Shown here piece after piece: positions 42,994 to 52,250 of a stretch of DNA of 64,000 nucleotides. Under the pieces are notes generated by a model that was not told where the DNA came from, made no database searches, and saw only the letters and a program-made list of their open reading frames with translations. Each line of letters starts with the position of its first letter. Position 1 is the first letter of the stretch. The translations under genes were made by a program, and so were the position numbers. This DNA is from a bacterium (GTDB lineage: Bacteria > Bdellovibrionota > UBA2428): positions 51,392 to 115,391 of the forward strand of contig JAACVK010000023.1 in NCBI GenBank assembly GCA_009991595.1, in the 5' to 3' direction.

Positions 42994-44402
42994 TCATCAT
43001 CAGACTTTGAATCAAGCCCATATTTTTCAAGACGATAGCGCATACTTCTTAGAGTGATGCCCAAAAGTCTAGCTGCATCTTTTTTTGTCCCTTCGGATTG
43101 TTCAAGAGCCTTTAAAAGGAATTCTCTCTCGACTTTACCCATAACATCGTCAAGCAACACTCCAGAGGCCTTCCATACAAGCTCTTTCCCTAGTGCATCG
43201 AAACGAGGTTTCAGCGGCTCACGAACACCATCCGGCAAACCTTCAGGCATCAGCGCCTTACCACTCTCAAGAGCCATCATACGCTCAATCACATTTTCCA
43301 ATTCTCGCACGTTACCCGGCCAACGATAGTTCTTTAAATACTCCATCGTTTCACTGGCAACTGTTTCAATCTCTTTACCGAAACGTTCTGAAAATTTCTC
43401 TACAAAAAAGTCCACCAACATCGGGATATCATCTCGACGCTTTCTTAAAGGAGGCACTTCCACTTGAATCACATTCAATCTAAAATATAAGTCTTCTCTA
43501 AAGTTCTTAGCAGCCACTTCTTCTTCTAAGTTTCTATTGGTAGCGGCAAGCAATCTTACATTGGCTCTTTTAACATCTGTTGAGCCAACCGGAGTAAAGG
43601 ATCCATCCTGCAAGATTCTCAAAAGAGTGGCCTGCATGGTCATGGGGAGCTCTCCAATTTCGTCCAAGAAAATGGTTCCGCCATCAGCCGCCTCGAAGTA
43701 ACCTTTTTTGTCAGCAATCGCACCTGTGAAAGCCCCCTTAGTGTGACCAAAAAGTTCGCTTTCAATCAGCTCCTCTGGAATGGCTCCGCAGTTAACACTA
43801 ATAAAAGGACCACCCTCTAAATCACTGTTAAAGTGAATCGCCTTTGCGACAAGCTCTTTACCAGTTCCCGATTCGCCCGTAATCAAACAGCTCGACTTTG
43901 TAGGAGCCACACGCTTAATAAGGTCAAATATTTTGAGCATCTCATCAGAACCACCGATGATACTCGAAAAGCTATACCGCTCTCCAAGCTCCTTACGCAT
44001 TCGAATGTTTTCTTGAACAAGTATGCGGCTCTCAAGAGCTTTGTGAATGCGAACTTTAACATCATCAATTTTAAACGGCTTCGTGAGATAATCAAAAGCG
44101 CCCAACTTCATCGCCTCTACAGCCGTTTCGGTTGAACCAAAGGCGGTGATCATCATAACAAGCGCATGAGGATCACGACTTTTTAATGAAGCCAACAATT
44201 CAATGCCTGACATTTGAGGCATTTGAATGTCACTGATCACCAAATCATAAGCTTTCGCCTTGAACATGTTCTCAGCCTCTTTGCCGTTTTCTGCAACATC
44301 GACAATCATTTTTTCGCGCTTGAGCATAATCTGCAAAAACTCCCGAATGCTCGGCTCATCATCAGCAACTAGAATGGTTGGTTTATACTGCTGCGCTTTC
44401 AT
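42990..44402 (-). CDS. pilR: PilR-type sigma-54-dependent response regulator
   Basis: The 470-residue protein has a receiver domain 1-125 (acidic Asp14-Asp15, phosphoacceptor Asp58 in LVISDIQMPQMSG, Lys108 in LTKPF). An AAA+ domain follows with Walker A GESGTGKE (176-183), the sigma-54-contacting GAFTGA (223-228), and GGTIFLDEIGELP as Walker B. The Fis-type HTH is at the end (TKKDAARLLGITLRSMRYRLEKYG). It activates sigma-54 promoters such as that of pilA. It overlaps pilS by 20 bases. Confidence 0.95.
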   Translation of the reverse strand: MKAQQYKPTILVADDEPSIREFLQIMLKREKMIVDVAENGKEAENMFKAKAYDLVISDIQMPQMSGIELLASLKSRDPHALVMMITAFGSTETAVEAMKLGAFDYLTKPFKIDDVKVRIHKALESRILVQENIRMRKELGERYSFSSIIGGSDEMLKIFDLIKRVAPTKSSCLITGESGTGKELVAKAIHFNSDLEGGPFISVNCGAIPEELIESELFGHTKGAFTGAIADKKGYFEAADGGTIFLDEIGELPMTMQATLLRILQDGSFTPVGSTDVKRANVRLLAATNRNLEEEVAAKNFREDLYFRLNVIQVEVPPLRKRRDDIPMLVDFFVEKFSERFGKEIETVASETMEYLKNYRWPGNVRELENVIERMMALESGKALMPEGLPDGVREPLKPRFDALGKELVWKASGVLLDDVMGKVEREFLLKALEQSEGTKKDAARLLGITLRSMRYRLEKYGLDSKSDDE

Positions 44403-45990
44403 CTTGGATGTTTGCTCCTCTTAGTTCTATTGTAAACATACTGCCACCAGTATCAACCTGCTCTGGTATCGGGGATCTGACCTTGACACTCCCACCCATT
44501 GCTTCAATGAGCTTGTAGGAAAGTGCTAAACCTAAACCAGTGCCCTTGTCCTTTGTCGTGAAGAAGGGCTCGAAAACCCGATTGATGTTCTCTTCTTTTA
44601 TTCCAGAGCCATTGTCCCAAACCTGCAAACGACCGGGCTGTTGGACCTCTAAACTAACCTGAGTAGCATTGGCCTGAGCTGCGTTTATGATCAAGTTGAT
44701 TAGGACTTGAACCAACTTATTACGATCGCCCTCAACCCAAAGCTCTTCAACTGGGGCTTTTTTAAGTTGGAGCTTACACCCTTTATCCTTAAAAATTGGA
44801 TTCACCTGCAAGGACTCAACAACATCGTGAGCAAGCTGATTAAGCTCCACACCCTCGAGTTTTGCATCGGTTGGGCGCACATAATTCAAAAACTCGGTAA
44901 TCAAACCGTCTAAACGCTGCGATTCCCTTTGAATGATGTTTAGCAACTGCTTATCTTCTTGCTCTAAATAACTAGAACCTTCTAACAATTGAGCAGAGCC
45001 TGAGATTCCTGCAAGTGGGTTTCTAATTTCGTGAGCAATACCCGCAGCAAGCTTTCCAACTGCTGCTAGCTTTTCACTCATTCGTAAATCTTCCTCAATC
45101 TTCATCACATGAGTTAAGTCTTGAAACACCACTAAAGTTCCAATGGGACTTCTGTCTTCTGGATCATTTAGACGCGCAAGTGAATAACCTAAATTCAAAA
45201 ATTCACCGGTTACACTTTTATAACAAACAACTTTTCTAGAACTCTTTTCGCTAAAATCTCCAACAACAGGATACATGGTGTGAAGAGAGTCTCGAAGCTC
45301 ATCCAGTTCAGGCATTAAGTCTCGCAGATACATCCCCATCAAGGAATTCTCAGACTGCCCGAGAATCGCGGCGCCGACGCTATTCACTTGTATGATCTTT
45401 CCAAAAGTGTCCACACTCATCAGACCACTGGGAATGTTTGTTAATATAGCTCTTTGAATATTTTCAAGACGCCTACGTGCTTCTTCAGAGAGTTCTAAAG
45501 CCTCATCACTTCGCTTCAGCTTTGCCGTGAGATACTGCCCCAAAAGAGTGGTTCCCAGAATAGCCAAGGCATTTCCAATAATGGCAGGTCTCATTCCTAC
45601 TGCAAAACTCATCAAAACTATCGCAATTACGATCAATGCCCACGATTGACTTCGTTTCTCGAGCAACACAGCTCCACTCAAACTCAAAACCGGGAAAAGC
45701 AAAGTAAAAGGAGACGCACTGCCGCCGGTTTCACGCACCAAAAGCATCGCCGCTGCTGAGTCGGCCAAGAACAATGCTAACAACTGCTCCTGAGAGCTCA
45801 TCTTAAAAGAAAATAAAAACTGCATCCCTGTGACTAAAGTCAACACAAAGTAAACGTTTGAGATACTGCGACTACCCTCGACGCCAAAAAGCAGCGAGTG
45901 GAAAACACCTATAAAGGCAACTAACGCAATGTAAATCAACCCTCTGTAAAAGAGAATCGGGCTATAATTTCGTTGATTATCCACCGACAA
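44383..45990 (-). CDS. pilS: PilS-type sensor histidine kinase
   Basis: The 535-residue protein has six N-terminal hydrophobic segments (residues 15-155), typical of PilS. A PAS domain (about 178-290, NIPSGLMSVDTFGKIIQVN) follows, then HisKA with His320 in GIAHEIRNPLAGIS. The HATPase has N box NKLVQVLINLIINAAQ, G1 VWDNGSGI and G2 KGTGLGLALSYKLIEAMGG. In Pseudomonas PilS senses pilin in the membrane and controls PilR. It overlaps pilC by 14 bases. Confidence 0.94.
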   Translation of the reverse strand: MSVDNQRNYSPILFYRGLIYIALVAFIGVFHSLLFGVEGSRSISNVYFVLTLVTGMQFLFSFKMSSQEQLLALFLADSAAAMLLVRETGGSASPFTLLFPVLSLSGAVLLEKRSQSWALIVIAIVLMSFAVGMRPAIIGNALAILGTTLLGQYLTAKLKRSDEALELSEEARRRLENIQRAILTNIPSGLMSVDTFGKIIQVNSVGAAILGQSENSLMGMYLRDLMPELDELRDSLHTMYPVVGDFSEKSSRKVVCYKSVTGEFLNLGYSLARLNDPEDRSPIGTLVVFQDLTHVMKIEEDLRMSEKLAAVGKLAAGIAHEIRNPLAGISGSAQLLEGSSYLEQEDKQLLNIIQRESQRLDGLITEFLNYVRPTDAKLEGVELNQLAHDVVESLQVNPIFKDKGCKLQLKKAPVEELWVEGDRNKLVQVLINLIINAAQANATQVSLEVQQPGRLQVWDNGSGIKEENINRVFEPFFTTKDKGTGLGLALSYKLIEAMGGSVKVRSPIPEQVDTGGSMFTIELRGANIQDESAAV

Positions 45991-47245
45991 TGTCTCCCAG
46001 TTTGAAGACCGGAAGATAAAGCGGAATCAATATTCCGGCCACCACTAAGCCCACAACGATGATCATCAAAGGCTCTAATATTGAAGTAAGCGAGCCAACC
46101 GTGTTGTCGACTTCGTCCTCATAGAACTCAGCAATCTTGTTGAGCATCTTTTCTAAAGCGCCTGTTTGCTCTCCCACAGCCACCATACCAATCACCATTT
46201 TGGGAAAGATTTTTGCCTTTTCTAAGGGCGCTGTAATTGTATTTCCCTCTGTAACGGAATCCTTAGTCCTTAAAATGGCATCTTCTATTACGCTATTTCC
46301 CGACACCTTTGAAGTAATAACCAAAGCATCCAAAAACGGAACCCCTGATTGAATCATTGTTGAAAGCGTGCGGGCAAATCGAGCCACGGCCGCCTTTAAC
46401 AGTATTGGCCCAAACAAAGGAAGCTTAAGAAGAAGCGGATCGAGCGCCCTCTTCACTTCTCTGCTCTTAGCCGCGTAAACTAGAGCAACTATTGCCGCAC
46501 CTAGCATAGCCCCTACTAAGAGAAAATTATCATGAATAAAATGCGAGGCATTAATAATATATTGGGTGTATACAGGCAGTTCTGCATTGTTCTGGGCAAA
46601 CATTTTTTCAAACTCAGGAACAACAAAAACCAACATGACAGCAACTACGCCAAACACAGCCACTAAAGTCACAGCAGGATAAGTGAGTGCTGAAACAATT
46701 TTTCTTCTAAGTGCCGCTGACTTTTCATAATAGATGGAAAGACGATTCAAAATCGCCTCTAGTGAACCCGAAACCTCGCCCGCAGCAACCAAGTTAATAA
46801 AGATGTCATCAAAGACATGAGGATAGCGCTTTAAAGATTCGGCAAAGCCCATCCCTTCTTCAATATTCTGTTGAATCGTTGCCAAAATACCGCCAAAGGC
46901 TTTGTTTTCACTCTGTTGAGACAAGATACTAAGAGCCTGCACTAAAGGAATACCTGCCCCTTGCATCGTAGCAAGCTGTCGAATAAAAATAGCGAACTGA
47001 TCCACTGGAGGCTTGGGATTGGCAAACAATTCATTTATTTCAAAAGCTTTCTTAGGAGCCTTCCCGGAAGAAGCACTGGAAGTGCTCTCAGCGTTCGAGG
47101 ACTTTCCTCCAGAAATAACCCTTAACTTGGTGGGACGCAGGTTCATCTCACGCAATTGATCCATTGCATGTGATTTGCTTTCTGCCTCCAAAGTTCCGCC
47201 TTTCAATTTTGCCGTGCGGTCATAGCCTTCGTATTTAAACTTCAT
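45977..47245 (-). CDS. pilC: Type IV pilus inner-membrane platform protein PilC
   Basis: The 422-residue protein has two T2SSF domains. FAIFIRQLATMQGAGIPLVQAL starts the first at about residue 82, and RTLSTMIQSGVPFLDALVI the second. Three hydrophobic segments are present, the last being MIIVVGLVVAGILIPLYLPVF. Conserved NLVAAGEVSGSLE and GMVAVGEQTGALEKML are present. It couples the PilB and PilT motors to pilin in the inner membrane. It overlaps pilT by 4 bases. Confidence 0.96.
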   Translation of the reverse strand: MKFKYEGYDRTAKLKGGTLEAESKSHAMDQLREMNLRPTKLRVISGGKSSNAESTSSASSGKAPKKAFEINELFANPKPPVDQFAIFIRQLATMQGAGIPLVQALSILSQQSENKAFGGILATIQQNIEEGMGFAESLKRYPHVFDDIFINLVAAGEVSGSLEAILNRLSIYYEKSAALRRKIVSALTYPAVTLVAVFGVVAVMLVFVVPEFEKMFAQNNAELPVYTQYIINASHFIHDNFLLVGAMLGAAIVALVYAAKSREVKRALDPLLLKLPLFGPILLKAAVARFARTLSTMIQSGVPFLDALVITSKVSGNSVIEDAILRTKDSVTEGNTITAPLEKAKIFPKMVIGMVAVGEQTGALEKMLNKIAEFYEDEVDNTVGSLTSILEPLMIIVVGLVVAGILIPLYLPVFKLGDIVGG

Positions 47246-48342
47246 GCCACTCTCCTCTTATTCTTAGAAGAGGACGATGCCCCAGATAAAATTCGCTCTA
47301 ACTCTTCTGGGTCAGGACTATTGGCCAAGGCTTCTTGGCGACTAATATTAGAAGCGTTCACATGTCTTGCTAACTGCTGGTTTAGGGTCACCATTCCAGT
47401 GCTTTCTTGACCAATTTGCATTTGTGAATACACTTGGTGAAGCTTGTCTTCACGAATGAGATTGCGAATGGCAGGCGTTAAAGCTAAATATTCGTAAACC
47501 ATAATTCTGCCATTGCGATCTTTCTTTTCACACAAAGCTTGAGACAACACGGCTTCAAGAGTGAAAGAAAGCAAGGTCCGAATATAATCCTGTCGATCTA
47601 AAGGGAACATTTGAACCAAACGATTAATCGTATTGATAGCACCGTTTGTATGTAACGTAGAAAGAACCAAGTGCCCAGTCTCAGCAGCTCGAAGAGCGGC
47701 CTCTGCCGTTTCTTGATCTCGCATCTCTCCCACCAAAATGACGTCCGGATCTTCTCGAAGAGATTGGCGAATCGCCGTATGAAAGGAATCACAATCGGTG
47801 CCAATTTCTCTTTGATTAACCAAGCTCATTTTATGTTTATGAGTGAACTCAATAGGATCCTCAATTGTAATAATATGGCAACGCTTTGAAACATTAATCG
47901 CCTCAACCATCGCAGCAAGGCTGGTTGACTTCCCGGAGCCAGTCGCCCCCGTCACCAAGATAAGCCCATTGGGTTTGTCCACTAAAGAATGAATATTTTC
48001 AGAGAAGCCCAGATTCCTTAACTCCGGAATCTTAGAAGGAATTCTTCTAAAAACTCCAGCAACAGCCCCCCTCTGAATAAAGAGATTAGCCCTTAAGCGA
48101 GCCACGTTCTTTACACCAAAAGCAAAATCAAGTTCACGCTTTTCTTCAAAGCGACGCTTTTGATCGTCAGTGAGTAACGAATAGCAAAGACTCTGTGTTT
48201 CTTCTGCCGATAAAACCGGACTCTTTGAACGAAAAATATTTCCATTCACCCGAAACGCAGGAGGTGCACCTACTGTTAAATGTAAGTCAGAGGCTCCTTG
48301 CTCGATCATCGTTCTTAAAAGAGTGTTGAGGTTATAGTGCAT
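47242..48342 (-). CDS. pilT: Pilus retraction ATPase PilT
   Basis: This 366-residue hexameric ATPase depolymerises the pilus for twitching. Start signature LRTMIEQGASDLHLTVGAPP. Walker A GATGSGKST is at residues 132-140, the Asp box in TIEDPIEFTH, Walker B DPDVILVGEMRD, the His box with HLVLSTLHT, and near the C-terminus the AIRNLIRE motif, needed for retraction. It lies 6 bases after pilB. Confidence 0.97.
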   Translation of the reverse strand: MHYNLNTLLRTMIEQGASDLHLTVGAPPAFRVNGNIFRSKSPVLSAEETQSLCYSLLTDDQKRRFEEKRELDFAFGVKNVARLRANLFIQRGAVAGVFRRIPSKIPELRNLGFSENIHSLVDKPNGLILVTGATGSGKSTSLAAMVEAINVSKRCHIITIEDPIEFTHKHKMSLVNQREIGTDCDSFHTAIRQSLREDPDVILVGEMRDQETAEAALRAAETGHLVLSTLHTNGAINTINRLVQMFPLDRQDYIRTLLSFTLEAVLSQALCEKKDRNGRIMVYEYLALTPAIRNLIREDKLHQVYSQMQIGQESTGMVTLNQQLARHVNASNISRQEALANSPDPEELERILSGASSSSKNKRRVA

Positions 48343-48348
48343 TGTCGA

Positions 48349-50031
48349 CTAATCCCCCATCAACTTCAAATCTTCCAGGGTGGTTTCACCTCGAATGACT
48401 TTTCTCATACAGTTCATTTGCAATGTGCGCATACCTTCTTTTACGGCTATGGCTCGAATCTCGTCTGTGTTACCGCCGGCCCCAATCACTTCGCGAATTT
48501 TATCCGTCATGCTCATGACTTCATGAACCGCCATACGCCCTTTGAAACCAGTCTTTCTGCAGTGAGTGCAACCGGCTCCTTTTTTAGGCGTAAACTTGCC
48601 AATAACTTTTTCCGGAAAGCCCAAACGAACTAAAGTCTTCTCATCGACTCGAGTGTCATCGGTCTTACATTTTTCACATATTTTTCTTACTAATCGCTGA
48701 GCCACCACCACTCGAACGGCGCTGTTTATGAGAAAGGGCTCAATGTTCATATCTTTCAGTCGCATAATCGTGCTGGGCGCATTGTTCGTGTGTAAGGTAG
48801 AAAGCACCATGTGGCCGGTTAGTGCTGCACGCAAAGCCGTTTCAGCCGTTTCGGTGTCTCGAATTTCACCCAATAGAATGATGTCTGGATCTTGACGAAG
48901 TAAAGCTCTCAAAGCTTCTGCAAAGGTTAAGCCAATGTGTTCTTTTGTTTGACATTGATTGATTCCAGAAAAGTTATACTCCACAGGATCTTCAATTGTA
49001 GAAATATTAACATCGACTGTATTCAGCATATTCAAAGCTGCATAAAGCGTTGTCGTCTTACCAGAACCGGTGGCTCCAGTAACTAAGCCCATACCCCAAG
49101 GCTGAGAAATTGCATCGACAAAACGTTCTCTATCATCAGGTTCAAAGCCTAGTTGATCTAAAGTAAACAAGGCGTTGCTCTTGTCTAAGATACGCATAAC
49201 AACCTTTTCACCATAGATAGTGGGTAAAGTGTTCACACGAAAATCGACCGCTCGACTCTCCGAGATCTTCATACGAACGCGGCCATCTTGAGGTAGTCTT
49301 TTTTCATCTAACCGTAACTTAGCCAAAACCTTAATACGAGCAATGAGGGCGTTCTTAATGTTTTTTGGTGGGCGAGAGGCTTCAAAAAGATCTCCATCCA
49401 AACGATAACGAACGCGCAATTCTTTCTCATAGGGTTCAATATGAATATCAGAAACGCCTGTTTTGATCGCTTCTACCAAAAGACCTGTGACAAACTTAAT
49501 AATCGGCGCATCGTTCTCATCAATATTGCCGCTTTCTTCAATTTCGGCAGATTCGTCTACTTGATACTCTTCGCCTTCAAAAGCGGTATTTAAATCCGCC
49601 ATTTCCATCCCATGAAAGCGTTCATTAATTTGCTTTATAGTAGAAGGGCGCCCCAAAACGAGCTTAACCTTAAGCCTCGTTTCAAAACGAATGTCATCAA
49701 TGGCCTGAACGTTAGTGGGGTCACTCACGGCGACAACCAATGTCTCGCCCCTTTGACCAATTGGAATCAAGGAGTGCTTTACACACAAAGAACCAGGTAA
49801 GATTTTCTGAAGTTGCTCATCAAAATTGACATTGCTTAAATCCATCACGGGTAAAGCATAATGTTTTGCGAAAGATTCAATGAGCGAGTCCTCATCTACT
49901 AATTGCTTTTCAAGAAGGATCTCGACCACACGTTTTCCAGAACTTTTATGCTCTTCTTGCACTTCAGAAAACTGGGCCTCCGTCAGTAGACGGTCTTCTA
50001 AAAGCTGGGATTTAAGTCGAGCAGGTAACAA
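48349..50031 (-). CDS. pilB: Pilus extension ATPase PilB
   Basis: The 560-residue protein has an N-terminal MshE/T2SSE-N domain (residues 1-150). The ATPase core has Walker A GATGSGKTT, Walker B LLRQDPDIILLGEIRD and HMVLSTLHTNNAPST. The tetracysteine zinc motif is CEKCKTDD...CTHCRKTG (about residues 455-500), as in GspE/PilB. It powers pilin polymerisation. It is the first gene of the operon pilBTCSR-lipoprotein; a ribosome site before the ATG is not obvious. Confidence 0.96.
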   Translation of the reverse strand: MLPARLKSQLLEDRLLTEAQFSEVQEEHKSSGKRVVEILLEKQLVDEDSLIESFAKHYALPVMDLSNVNFDEQLQKILPGSLCVKHSLIPIGQRGETLVVAVSDPTNVQAIDDIRFETRLKVKLVLGRPSTIKQINERFHGMEMADLNTAFEGEEYQVDESAEIEESGNIDENDAPIIKFVTGLLVEAIKTGVSDIHIEPYEKELRVRYRLDGDLFEASRPPKNIKNALIARIKVLAKLRLDEKRLPQDGRVRMKISESRAVDFRVNTLPTIYGEKVVMRILDKSNALFTLDQLGFEPDDRERFVDAISQPWGMGLVTGATGSGKTTTLYAALNMLNTVDVNISTIEDPVEYNFSGINQCQTKEHIGLTFAEALRALLRQDPDIILLGEIRDTETAETALRAALTGHMVLSTLHTNNAPSTIMRLKDMNIEPFLINSAVRVVVAQRLVRKICEKCKTDDTRVDEKTLVRLGFPEKVIGKFTPKKGAGCTHCRKTGFKGRMAVHEVMSMTDKIREVIGAGGNTDEIRAIAVKEGMRTLQMNCMRKVIRGETTLEDLKLMGD

Positions 50032-50233
50032 CCTTAGGCCTCCCCCATAGACTGATATCGGCGGAAATTCCTGAATGCTAAAACCTCAAAACAGGATTCG
50101 CGGCGCGTTATTCGAAAAATCCGAGGCCTTTGAAGGCAATGTTGCGGCGCATACACAAGGATCGACAAAAAATTGGACTCTCACGCTGTCAAACTAAGAC
50201 TTGTCAGAAAGGCTCAAGTATAAACAAACGGCT

Positions 50234-51016
50234 ATGAAAATTGCAGTCGTCGTAAAACAAACACCAGATACTGAAACAAAGGCAAATCTTGGAGCCGCGG
50301 GACTCGAAACAAACGGGGTAAAATTTATTCTCAACCCATATGATGAGTTTGCCGTAGAAGAAGCCATTAACGTTCGAGATAAAGTCAAAGGCGAAGCCAC
50401 CGTGATTAGCCTAGGACCAGACCGAGTGATCGACGCAATGAGAACAGCCCTGGCTATGGGCTGCGACAACGCGATCCACGTAAAAGTGAGCGAAGAAGAT
50501 TTAGCGAAATGTGATTCTTACGTTGTTGCCAAAGGTCTGGCCGAAGCGATCAAGCAAAAGGGGCCTTTCGATCTAGTTTTTGCAGGCAAACAAGCCATTG
50601 ATGACGACGCACTTGCCGTTCCTCAAATGCTTGCTGCCTTTTTAGACTGGCCACGCGCCACGGTTGTTACAAAACTTGAAGTCAATGCAGAGGCCAAAAC
50701 AGCAAAAGCAAATCGTGCGATTGAAGCGGGCGCAGAAGAAGTGATTGAACTTCAACTTCCAGCCATCATCGCAGCTAATAAAGGATTAAACACACCTCGC
50801 TACGCTTCTTTACCAGGCATTATGAAAGCAAAAAAGAAGCCCGTCGACGTTCTTGAACTCTCTGCTTTAGGCACTGGACCACAAGATTCAAAAGTAGAAA
50901 TGGGTGGCTTTGAACTTCCTCCTGAAAAACAGGCGGGTAAGATCTTCAAAGGAAGCGCAGAAGAATTAGCTAAACAAATTGCGAGCGCACTTCGCAACGA
51001 AGCAAAAGTTTTATAG
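50234..51016 (+). CDS. etfB: Electron transfer flavoprotein, beta subunit
   Basis: The ATG at 50234 starts MKIAVVVKQTPDTETKANL; the frame extends upstream but is not used. Length 260. GYDEFAVEEA-like YDEFAVEEAINVRDK, AMGCDNAIHV, DLVFAGKQAIDDDALAVPQMLAAFLDWP and NKGLNTPRYASLPGIMKAKKKP are all ETF-beta signatures, the last including the AMP site. It moves electrons from acyl-CoA dehydrogenases to ETF:quinone oxidoreductase. etfA follows after 13 bases. Confidence 0.96.
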   Translation: MKIAVVVKQTPDTETKANLGAAGLETNGVKFILNPYDEFAVEEAINVRDKVKGEATVISLGPDRVIDAMRTALAMGCDNAIHVKVSEEDLAKCDSYVVAKGLAEAIKQKGPFDLVFAGKQAIDDDALAVPQMLAAFLDWPRATVVTKLEVNAEAKTAKANRAIEAGAEEVIELQLPAIIAANKGLNTPRYASLPGIMKAKKKPVDVLELSALGTGPQDSKVEMGGFELPPEKQAGKIFKGSAEELAKQIASALRNEAKVL

Positions 51017-51029
51017 GAGAGATGACAAC

Positions 51030-52001
51030 ATGGCAAAAGCATTAGTTTTAATTGAACACAAAGATTCCAAAGCAAAAAAAGCAAGCCTCGAAGTTGTGCA
51101 TGCTCTTCACTCACAAGGTGTGGAAGTAGAAGCCATTGTTTTTGGAGCAACACTCGACAAAGACACACTTGCCACCGATTGTGGCGCTCAAGGAGCTAAA
51201 AAACTCCATGTTGTGAGCGATGCAAGCCTTGGATTTTACCAAGCTGAGAATTATAGCGCCACAGTTGAAAACACATTCAAGGCAGGCAGTTTCGGCATTC
51301 TTGCAGCAGCCGCAACGGCGCTTGGAAAAGATTTGCTTCCCTCGCTTTCCGTAAAACTCGAAGGTGGCTTGGGAGTAGACTGCACTGGCCTTACCATTAA
51401 TGGCGATAAAGTCAGCGCTAAACGCCCGATGTTGGCAGGCAAATATTTTGCTACCGTAAACTTTAAAAGCGGCCCTGCAGTGATTAGCTTCCGCCCCAAC
51501 GTAATGGGTCTAGGAGATGGCTCCGCAGGGAAAGCCGAAATTGCCAATGTAGCTATGACTCCAGGAGCTGGCAAAGCTAAAACAACTGGAATCGAGGGTG
51601 GCGCACAAGGTAACTCTCGCCCCGATTTAGCGGAAGCAGAACGCATTGTAAGCGGTGGTCGCTCACTAAAGAGCGCTGAGAACTTTAAGATTTTAGAAGA
51701 ACTGGCGGACACTCTTGGAGCAGCTGTTGGTGCTTCGCGAGCAGCTGTAGACGCAGGATACGCGCCACACTCTATGCAAGTTGGCCAAACAGGAAAAACT
51801 GTAAACCCGATCTTGTATGTGGCTTGCGGAATTTCTGGAGCGATTCAACACATGGCAGGAATGAAGACTTCAAAATTCATTGTAGCAATCAACACAGATG
51901 AAGAAGCCCCAATCTTCCAAAAGGCTGATTACGGCGCAATTGGTGATTTGTTTGAAGTGGTTCCCGCCTTGAACAAAGAAATCAAAGCTCTACTCGAATA
52001 A
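51030..52001 (+). CDS. etfA: Electron transfer flavoprotein, alpha subunit
   Basis: The ATG at 51030 has AGGAGA upstream; 323 residues. The N-terminal domain (1-190) contains LVLIEHKDSKAKKASLEVV. The C-terminal FAD domain has VSGGRSLKSAENFKILEELAD, GASRAAVDAGYAPHSMQVGQTGKTVNPILYVACGISGAIQH (landmark around residues 235-275) and FIVAINTDEEAPIF. It forms the FAD-carrying heterodimer with EtfB. Confidence 0.97.
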   Translation: MAKALVLIEHKDSKAKKASLEVVHALHSQGVEVEAIVFGATLDKDTLATDCGAQGAKKLHVVSDASLGFYQAENYSATVENTFKAGSFGILAAAATALGKDLLPSLSVKLEGGLGVDCTGLTINGDKVSAKRPMLAGKYFATVNFKSGPAVISFRPNVMGLGDGSAGKAEIANVAMTPGAGKAKTTGIEGGAQGNSRPDLAEAERIVSGGRSLKSAENFKILEELADTLGAAVGASRAAVDAGYAPHSMQVGQTGKTVNPILYVACGISGAIQHMAGMKTSKFIVAINTDEEAPIFQKADYGAIGDLFEVVPALNKEIKALLE

Positions 52002-52004
52002 ATA

Positions 52005-52247
52005 ATGGGTTTTCTCTATATAATGGTCCGCAACTATCCGTGGTGGGCTATTCCTCTTGGGCTAAGTCTAATTCTGGAGTCTTTTCGAAAGGACAATACA
52101 GGGAAGCCTAAAACTGGGCTCAAGAAGTCGCTCCTGATTCTGATTGGAATAGTGCTAATCGTAAGCAGCGTTTTGTTTTTGTATTATGGAGGGCAATACT
52201 ATGCAGTGCCCTTCACTCACGAAATTTTTAAAGAAATTCTTCGTTAA
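52005..52247 (+). CDS. Small membrane protein of unknown function
   Basis: The 80-residue protein starts 3 bases after etfA, in the same transcript. It has two hydrophobic segments: a short N-terminal one (WWAIPLGLSLILESF) and SLLILIGIVLIVSSVLFLYYG. They are joined by a polar, basic loop. No family was recognised. The tight coupling to etfBA suggests it is real. Confidence 0.65.
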   Translation: MGFLYIMVRNYPWWAIPLGLSLILESFRKDNTGKPKTGLKKSLLILIGIVLIVSSVLFLYYGGQYYAVPFTHEIFKEILR

Positions 52248-52250
52248 AAA

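Noticed and set aside
50979..51029. Upstream extension of etfA
   Set aside because: It overlaps the end of etfB; ATG 51030 has AGGAGA and starts at the family's usual position.
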